From assembly GCA_032358255.1 (NCBI GenBank), contig JAULBX010028759.1:1-26861 (forward strand): a DNA stretch of 26,861 bases. The letters run 5' to 3'. Source of the stretch: Heterotrichella gracilis (lineage: Eukaryota > Sar > Xanthophyceae > Tribonematales > Xanthonemataceae). The notes below the pieces were generated by a model that was given only the letters and a program-made list of their open reading frames with translations, was not told the origin of the DNA and made no database searches. Of this stretch, positions 23,201 to 26,861 are shown one piece after another. Position 1 is the stretch's first letter, and every line of letters starts with the position of its first letter. The position numbers were made by a program, and so were the translations under genes.

Positions 23201-23804
23201 TAGGGTATTAGGTATAGGGGAGGGTTGTTAGGGTATTAATATTGAGGCGCTGGAGGAGGGGCTGATGATGATAGGGGAGGGTACTAGGGTATTAGGGTGT
23301 TAGGGGTGGAGGAGGGGCTGATGAAGACAGGGAAGGAGAGTGGGCCATGTGGGTTGAGGGGTTGGTGCAAGTGGGGGTTGGGGGTTGATATGAGGCTGGA
23401 GGAGGGGTGAATGCAGGACAGGTGGGGGCGGGGGAAAGGAGGATCTGCCTAGTTTACAGACCTCTAAAACCCTGCCATTATGCTGCCTGCAGGAGGCGCA
23501 GCGCTTCTTCATGCTGACCCAGATCGACAACCTGTGGAAGGAGCACCTGCAGGCCATGAAGTTCCTGCAAACAGCGGTGGGCCTGAGGGGCTACGCGCAG
23601 CGCGACCCCCTGGTGGACTTCAAGCTAGAGGGGTTCAACCTGTTTTTGGAGATGATGGCCCAGATTCGGCGCAACGTGATCTACAATGTCTACATGTTCA
23701 AGCCCAAGCAGGTGGAGGGGCAGGGGCAGGGGCAGGGGCAAGGGGGTGGGAAGAGCCAAGGAAAGAAGGTCAAGGCGGCAGCGGCGGCGGCTGGTGCAAA
23801 GTGA
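14274..23804 (+). CDS. SECA1: Plastid SecA preprotein translocase ATPase, 18 exons
   Basis: cpSecA is the stromal ATPase that pushes unfolded proteins through the thylakoid SecYE channel (family knowledge). Exons: 14274-14528, 15068-15226, 15587-15865, 16264-16456, 16931-17079, 17580-17690, 18086-18223, 18844-18995, 19254-19398, 19664-19840, 20129-20188, 20511-20702, 21118-21276, 21573-21734, 22022-22147, 22523-22664, 23062-23186, 23493-23804. Every junction keeps phase, giving 1011 aa, the usual plastid length. Residues 1-70 form a Ser/Thr/Pro/Arg-rich transit peptide. Then come [13 protein letters not shown], Walker A MRTGEGKT (171-178), [18 protein letters not shown], Walker [21 protein letters not shown] (276 on), [19 protein letters not shown], and the second helicase motif [22 protein letters not shown] across exons 13/14. 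The C-terminus is a (GQ)n linker and a Lys/Ala tail. The zinc-binding CxC motif of bacterial SecA is absent, as in plastid SecA. Fourteen of 17 introns are phase 0. Confidence 0.97.
14855..15067 (+). repeat. 86-bp tandem copies of SecA exon 2 acceptor
   Basis: Three acceptors of the form CGGTGTAG|GTGCGCC occur exactly 86 bp apart, with exon-like starts at 14896, 14982 and 15068. Only the last leads into the live exon 2. The first copy reads VRQKY then TAA. The second starts VRRKYQ and then diverges into CTAGGGTT-type intron sequence. Because 86 is not a multiple of 3, use of either upstream acceptor would break the frame. Confidence 0.9.
15227..15310 (+). repeat. GGT-rich tract at start of SecA intron 2
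   Basis: Directly after the exon 2 donor (GTGCGT) comes a (GGT)n/GGGG-rich run on the coding strand. Similar tracts begin introns 7, 9 and 10. No exon copy is convincing in the rest of intron 2. Confidence 0.8.
15967..16046 (+). pseudogene. Copy of SecA exon 3 tail in intron 3
   Basis: The copy repeats the live exon 3 end (15809-15865 plus intron start), shifted by 158 bp. It stays open as [16 protein letters not shown]. Over the 16 codons up to the splice point there are four base differences, three silent and one Phe-to-Leu. The donor has changed from GT to GC (TCT|GCGCGT), so it no longer has a canonical donor. Both copies then run into AACCCTAGC-type sequence. Confidence 0.88.
16103..16150 (+). 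pseudogene. Possible relic of SecA exon 4 start
   Basis: After CTATAG the sequence GAGCCAGAGCGCATGCGC resembles the live exon 4 start GAGGAGGAGCGCAGGCGC at 16264, 161 bp away. The match fades after about 25 bases, so this is weaker than the other copies. Confidence 0.4.
16735..16800 (+). pseudogene. Relic of SecA exon 5 start in intron 4
   Basis: An acceptor-like CCTCAG at 16743-16748 is followed by a copy of the exon 5 start, 182 bp before the live one at 16931. It reads [16 protein letters not shown] against [16 protein letters not shown]. It is open but has several amino-acid changes, including loss of the Ser-Asp pair. Confidence 0.85.
17161..17262 (+). pseudogene. Frameshifted copy of SecA exon 5 tail
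   Basis: A copy of 16990-17079 and the donor context (GTGCTGCAG|GTGGGGTGG) lies 170 bp downstream. It keeps DEKQRS but is one base shorter overall, so the frame is lost across the following [13 protein letters not shown] region. The donor GT is intact. Confidence 0.9.
17378..17579 (+). pseudogene. Two tandem relics of SecA exon 6 start
   Basis: Copy b starts at 17479 after CTTCCCCAG, 101 bp before live exon 6 (17580). It reads [17 protein letters not shown] against [18 protein letters not shown], with an in-frame loss of the Pro codon. It then passes into CCTAGCAAACCCTA-type sequence. Copy a, about 103 bp further up, keeps only the end (SYLLSA) and lacks a clear acceptor. The two copies share nearly identical flanks after SYLLSA. 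Confidence 0.9.
17890..17976 (+). pseudogene. Relic of SecA exon 7 start in intron 6
   Basis: After CACCCCAG the copy reads [18 protein letters not shown], against [18 protein letters not shown] in live exon 7 at 18086, 196 bp away. The first eleven codons after the acceptor are open. Most changes here are C-to-T or G-to-A, several at CG dinucleotides, as expected for decay by cytosine deamination. Confidence 0.88.
18224..18366 (+). repeat. GGC/GGT repeat opening SecA intron 7
   Basis: The donor GTGGGT of exon 7 runs directly into about 140 bp of (GGC/GGT)n and then (GTT)n. The tract is in frame with exon 7. If the intron were retained, a glycine-rich extension would be added before the stop at 18398-18400. 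The rest of the intron up to 18730 shows nothing gene-like. Confidence 0.92.
18730..18795 (+). pseudogene. Relic of SecA exon 8 start in intron 7
   Basis: The copy starts at 18745, 99 bp before live exon 8 (18844), after an identical TTTCCTCCCCTGCAG acceptor. Its sequence ATTCCGCTCCTACCCCTAGC parallels the live exon, but the frame is lost and the conserved GMTGT block is changed. Confidence 0.88.
19399..19460 (+). repeat. GGC/GGT tract opening SecA intron 9
   Basis: The donor GTGGGC of exon 9 leads into GGCGGCGGTGGTGATG and further GGT units. I see no exon copy in the remainder of intron 9 or in intron 8. Confidence 0.75.
20020..20060 (+). pseudogene. Relic of SecA exon 11 start in intron 10
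   Basis: After TTGTGCAG at 20030 the sequence GCGAGCCAGGTGGAGTAGGG copies live exon 11 (20129), 98 bp upstream. It reads SQVE, then an in-frame TAG, then GNP. Confidence 0.88.
20202..20261 (+). pseudogene. Relic of SecA exon 11 with donor
   Basis: A copy of nearly the whole 60-bp exon 11 lies 73 bp downstream, ending TTGAAG|GTATCA. It contains small indels and in-frame stops, including a TAG where the live exon reads through QVEEG. The donor GT is kept. Confidence 0.85.
20370..20412 (+). pseudogene. Relic of SecA exon 12 start region
   Basis: The stretch TGTCCGCTGACCTCTTTCCA, then TGCGA, copies the SADLFPCE coding region of live exon 12 (20527), 151 bp upstream. It keeps SADLFPCD in one frame and then diverges. 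Confidence 0.82.
20755..20865 (+). pseudogene. Copy of SecA exon 12 tail in intron 12
   Basis: A copy of the exon 12 end lies 160 bp downstream. It is open over [16 protein letters not shown], followed by a diverged end and a donor-like TAT|GTAAGC. Of six base differences in that 16-codon block, five are silent; the sixth is Lys-to-Asn. The upstream GAWGTRK coding region is also recognisable but decayed. Confidence 0.87.
21455..21505 (+). pseudogene. Relic of SecA exon 14 start in intron 13
   Basis: After CACCATAG at 21464 a copy of the exon 14 start lies 108 bp before the live one (21573). It has lost about four bases inside the GSTRYF coding region, and after CTGTCC reads ATG then TAG. Confidence 0.82.
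22165..22275 (+). repeat. Short tandem repeat in SecA intron 15
   Basis: Three degenerate copies of a unit of about 40 bp contain ACCCTAGGAGGAA or a variant (22173, 22213, 22253) followed by a GTGTTACTCT-like stretch. The array leads into the exon 15 tail relic. Confidence 0.75.
22269..22322 (+). pseudogene. Relic of SecA exon 15 tail with donor
   Basis: GAGAGGCGCAGGGCG at 22279 repeats the RERRRA coding region of live exon 15, about 173 bp downstream. It ends CACAG|GTGAAA, a usable-looking donor. The DDLGNQ part is shortened by seven bases. Confidence 0.82.
22715..22809 (+). pseudogene. 95-bp copy of SecA exon 16 tail and donor
   Basis: The last 14 codons of exon 16, its donor and about 50 bp of intron are repeated 95 bp downstream. 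The copy reads [14 protein letters not shown] against [14 protein letters not shown]. Of five exon differences, four are silent. The donor is GTGGGG instead of GTAGGG. The intron parts differ by about eight bases in 52, so exon and intron diverge at a similar overall rate. Confidence 0.9.
22960..23012 (+). pseudogene. Relic of SecA exon 17 start in intron 16
   Basis: The copy starts near 22966, 96 bp before live exon 17 (23062). It reads [15 protein letters not shown] against [15 protein letters not shown] if completed by the preceding base. It has no acceptor AG directly before it, so it should be unusable as an exon. Confidence 0.85.
23241..23430 (+). pseudogene. Up to three relics of SecA exon 17 tail
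   Basis: The end of exon 17 ([11 protein letters not shown], from 23157) recurs at 23241 (84 bp away, [10 protein letters not shown], donor lost), at about 23306 (VEEGLMK, donor lost) and more weakly at about 23392. The following intron sequence (TACTAGGGTATTAGG type) is repeated with the first copy. Confidence 0.85.
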
Positions 23805-24595
23805 GAGTCTCTCGGGAGGTAACATTTTGGGGGGCTTGTTGCTGTGCAGCAGCGGCTGATTTGGGGTTTCAGGGGTTTTGGGGTTTTGGGTGTGTGGGGG
23901 TGCGGCGGGGCTGTGGCAAAGAGGGATTAACAGGGTGGGAGGGATCGGATCGTTGGTTATCAGCAAAGGGGGCTTGGGTAGTGGGCCAGCCAGATAGGTG
24001 GAGGGTCGGCCGGGCTTTGCAAGAACCTAAACCCGTTTGGCAGGCGTCTGGCAGGGGTTCTGGTGGGGTGCAGATGTTGATGCGTACGCCATAGGCTATG
24101 GCTGTTACCTGCGATTGGATCAGACTGGGTGGCTGCCTGGCGTGTGCCAATTGGTCTGGCATTTTGATATGTGACTGGTTATTCATTGAAATTGAGGGTT
24201 TTGGTTCACACAGCAGATTCTGAGGTGAAATGGGTGGCGGTTGGGTGTCACCTCTGGAACCATTGCAACATGGTTGGTATGAGGTTCTTCTCAGGGTGGT
24301 CGTCACTCTCAAGATGTGAGCTGATGTGACATCAAAGCTGGCTATTTTGTGTAACTGACGTGATGATATTGTCAACCACTGACACAAGTTGTCACCTTGA
24401 GGCACTTGCTGTACAACGGCACGCAGATGTTGCCTGTATAGTGAGGCGCAGATGTTGCTTGGCCCAGCCTTAAGCGTTACCAACTAACAGATTGCAAAGC
24501 TTTTCAGCCCTACCCTTACCAAGCTGGGGGCAATACGGGCACCAAGGTGTCATTCTTGCATGATCAGCTTTTTACTGAGGCTTAATTCCAACACC
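23805..24595. other. SecA 3' flank, no gene seen
   Basis: The part nearest 23804 is the SecA 3' UTR, G-rich up to about 23940. Beyond it I recognise no gene. A minus-strand open frame (24483-23869) resembles no family. The short word CGCAGATGTTGC occurs twice (24422, 24447). A poly(A) signal cannot be fixed with confidence. Confidence 0.5.
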
Positions 24596-24603
24596 CTAAC
24601 CAA

Positions 24604-24923
24604 CAGGGTGCAGTGCGCGGCCGTTTTCAGGGCTGCGCAGGGCGCATCCCTTTGGTGCGCGGGCGCGCAGGGCTGCGCGCAGGATAATGGCATTTAATAA
24701 TTATATTCAATTTATTACACGAAATGACGTAGTTATCCACCCATTTACAAGGTTTATGTAATTAAAAATGATTTAAATAATCATTTAATATTATTTAATG
24801 TAATTAAAAATGATTTAAATTAAATTCCGTGCACCAAATATGGGACCCTGACGTGCGCACCCCTCTGCGCACCCCCGCGCACCGCGCACGCGCAGGGACC
24901 CGCGCACCGCACACTGCACCCTG
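24604..24923. mobile_element. Non-autonomous hAT-type MITE, 320 bp
   Basis: The element starts CAGGGTGCAGTG and ends with its exact reverse complement, CACTGCACCCTG, a 12-bp perfect terminal inverted repeat. It is flanked by the 8-bp direct repeat CTAACCAA at 24596-24603 and 24924-24931. An 8-bp target duplication with CAGGG-type ends is typical of the hAT superfamily. The sub-terminal regions are packed with GCGC/TGCGCR words, and the core is very AT-rich. There is no transposase frame, so movement would need an enzyme encoded elsewhere. The clean target duplication suggests a fairly recent insertion. Confidence 0.88.
24756..24820. repeat. Direct repeat inside the MITE core
   Basis: A 23-bp word beginning ATGTAATTAAAAATGATTTA occurs identically at 24756-24778 and 24798-24820. 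The 19 bp between them are also AT-rich. This may be an internal duplication of the element. Confidence 0.9.
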
Positions 24924-24931
24924 CTAACCAA

Positions 24932-25661
24932 GGACTTTTCGAAAACCCTTACTCAGGGTTTTGTTGGTGGGACATGTCGCCTTTTGGCAGTCGCTGAGCT
25001 TATTTTCGACTGCAGTTGAACACACTTGCTGTGACAAGAAAGGAAGCAGTTGCGTGACTGTGACATTGAAAACAAGTGAACCTGTCGTTGGTGGGCGGCG
25101 AAACTTACAACTGGTAGGTGCAGGCGATGGGACGAGTGTCAATCGGCGGCATGCAATGGCATGTAGTGACTGTCCGGAGCGTGGTCTCTGCCCGTTGGGC
25201 GTCATCGCACCTTCGCAGCGACCTTTGCGTTTTGATTCCACGTCCCAATATGCGACTTGGGTTGTTTCAAGGCAACGATTCGTTTTGGAGCAGTGGATAG
25301 CCCAGTAGTCTTTGGCAATGCAACGTTGTCCATTTTACGGGGGGTGAAACGGTGTGGGCACCGTGTTGGCTGTTGGTTATGGCGCAGTCCGAGCAATTTG
25401 CCTCATAATCAACCTATACGACAGGGCTGTAGTATATGACAACACATACTTGTGTTGGGCACGACCATAGAGTTGCAATGCATACATTCCTGTGAAGGTG
25501 CCCTGGGTTCTGGAATCGGGGGGTCTGGAAGCCCCAGTCTTACTTACGGGTATTAGAAGTTCTTCACATAGCCAGCTTCTCAACCAACTACATGATACCT
25601 TGTGCATATCTCAAAACATGGAGCATTCACTGGTTTGGTGACCGTTTGTGTTGATGTGCAG
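24932..25661. other. Region upstream of ankyrin gene exons
   Basis: The first recognised exon of the next gene begins at 25662 with a phase-2 acceptor, so at least one earlier exon is expected here or further up. A donor-like CTG|GTAGGT at 25109-25115 follows an open stretch, but its phase does not fit. I do not assign it. Confidence 0.4.
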
Positions 25662-26526
25662 GAGAGTGCTTTACAAGCAGTGGGTTGCTGAAGGTTCCAA
25701 GATGCCGTTCGATCTTGTGGTAAGTAGCGGCCAACATCGCCCGTTTCAACCTGCAAACACACTTTTGGTCTTCAAGTTGAACCCAGACTTGAAGCCCTAG
25801 TGGTGCCAGTATCCCCACAAGTGTGTTGTGTTGATGGCTGCACAATTCGTGGGCCCACCAACCACCAGTACCAGCAACATGGGTCCACAGAATACCTAAA
25901 AGTGATCTCCCTTTGCAGAGTGGTCGGTTCGTGCCCGAGAAGAGCAACATCTGGCGTGACTGCGTGGATGGCTACTATGACTGGGTGAAGGAGCACATCG
26001 AGGAGGTAAGAGCCACCCTTGTCTCAGTAACTCAGGAGGTCGACCCCTGTGTATTCTATCAGCTGAGGGTAAGCTGCTCAAGGGTTAAAAATAATCTTTG
26101 ATTCTCCTTGCATGGAAGCAACGTGGTGTCCTATAGAGCAACAGCATCACGCTGAACTTGGTAGTTGCAGCACCAAAGGTAAAAGAAGACATGCTTAAAA
26201 GAACACTACTATTGACCTTGCAGGGCGCCCCCATCAACGAGGCTGACCACTGCGGTGACCCACCTCTCATCCTGGCAGCTGGAAACGGTGAGCCACGCTA
26301 CTCGCACCCTGTTGCTTACATATTTGTACACCCACGTCCATTATATACTCAAGGTTGGCGCGTTCCATGCATTTTATTGCGCAGTTCACTTGAGGGCGGG
26401 CGGGCAATTAATTATGTGTTTATAATTTCCTCTGAATTTATTTGTTACTCGGTTGTGTCTGCAGGCCACCTGGCATGCGTCAAGCTCCTGCTGTCTGAAG
26501 GAGCGGACATTGAGCAGCGCAACGTG
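25662..26526 (+). CDS. Ankyrin-repeat protein, partial (5 internal exons)
   Basis: Exons: 25662-25719, 25919-26005, 26137-26178, 26224-26287, 26465-26526. Phases agree, and the gene continues beyond the window through a GTACGT donor at 26527. The last two exons encode an ankyrin repeat: GAPINEADHCGDPPLILAAGNG joined to GHLACVKLLLSEGADIEQRN, which has the A-GH--CVK-LL-GAD pattern. The earlier exons read VLYKQWVAEGSKMPFDLV and SGRFVPEKSNIWRDCVDGYYDWVKEHIEE, a charged Trp/Tyr-rich region I do not recognise. Ankyrin repeats bind other proteins, and the specific role is unknown. The short third exon (SNSITLNLVVAAPK) does not look like the expected preceding ankyrin helices and is the least certain. 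Donors here are mostly GTA, unlike SecA and ARC6. Both ends of the gene are missing. Confidence 0.72.
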
Positions 26527-26777
26527 GTACGTGATACTAACATCGATCCCAAACCCTAAACCCTAAACCCTCCTCTGCCCCCCAGCCACACCACCCACCA
26601 GCTGCAACGCCCATCAAGCAGTTGCATTGTGCCGTTACCCCAGCAAGGCTGTACACAAACAGTCAGTCACAAGTCTAGGCGGCGTCGGGAAATAAAGGAC
26701 GATAGGCGCAGTGTCTCTACCCAGCCTGCGTACTACCACCCAGCAACCATTCCTGTTCAGTACACACCCCACTACCG

Positions 26778-26785
<8 letters not shown>

Positions 26786-26861
<76 letters not shown>
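26786..26861. repeat. CA dinucleotide microsatellite, 38 units
   Basis: A perfect (CA)38 run continues to the window end, preceded by (CG)5 at 26776-26785. Alternating purine-pyrimidine DNA of this kind can adopt the Z form. It probably lies in an intron of the ankyrin gene, and it may be where the assembly breaks. Confidence 0.95.

Noticed and set aside
14274-23804. Bacterial or organellar origin of the SecA sequence
   Set aside because: Eighteen exons with GT-AG introns and an N-terminal transit-like region show a nuclear gene.
26635-26856. Cys/Val repeat frame at the window end
   Set aside because: It is a translation of the CA microsatellite.

Overview
This window looks like nuclear DNA from a green alga or another member of the green lineage. 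It is GC-rich. Its genes are split by many short GT-AG introns. The introns are sprinkled with plant-type telomere-like heptamers (CCCTAAA/TTTAGGG). Three of the recognisable proteins are green-lineage in type: the plastid division protein ARC6, plastid SecA and the Arf-like GTPase ARL1. I cannot name the species. An intron-rich prasinophyte or streptophyte alga is a reasonable guess, but only a guess.

Layout: 1-755 upstream sequence without a supported gene; 756-7714 (+) ARC6-like gene, 12 exons, 847 aa; 7715-8926 convergent intergenic DNA with a 77-bp tandem repeat; 8927-10205 (-) ARL1, 4 exons, 181 aa; 10206-12081 mostly unexplained; 12082-13265 (+) a tentative small membrane-protein gene whose last coding exon is present in three tandem copies; 13266-14273 intergenic with an AT microsatellite; 14274-23804 (+) complete plastid SecA, 18 exons, 1011 aa; 23805-24595 unexplained 3' flank; 24604-24923 a 320-bp hAT-type MITE with an 8-bp target duplication; 25662 to beyond 26526 (+) part of an ankyrin-repeat gene; 26786-26861 a CA microsatellite running off the end. 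For ARC6, ARL1 and SecA all splice phases agree and the spliced lengths match the families.

The ARC6 and SecA products would both be imported into the plastid. ARC6 would anchor the division ring at the inner envelope. SecA would drive ATP-dependent protein transport into thylakoids. ARL1 acts at the trans-Golgi. No operon-like cooperation is implied.

The most unusual signal is intronic. At least 12 of the 17 SecA introns, two ARC6 introns, one ARL1 intron and the tentative gene carry degenerate copies of the adjacent exon edge. Each copy usually includes the splice site and part of the intron, and lies about 73-200 bp from the live copy. These introns seem to have grown by tandem duplications that straddle exon-intron borders. 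Some copies are broken by stops or frameshifts. Several others stay open and differ from the live exon mainly at silent positions.
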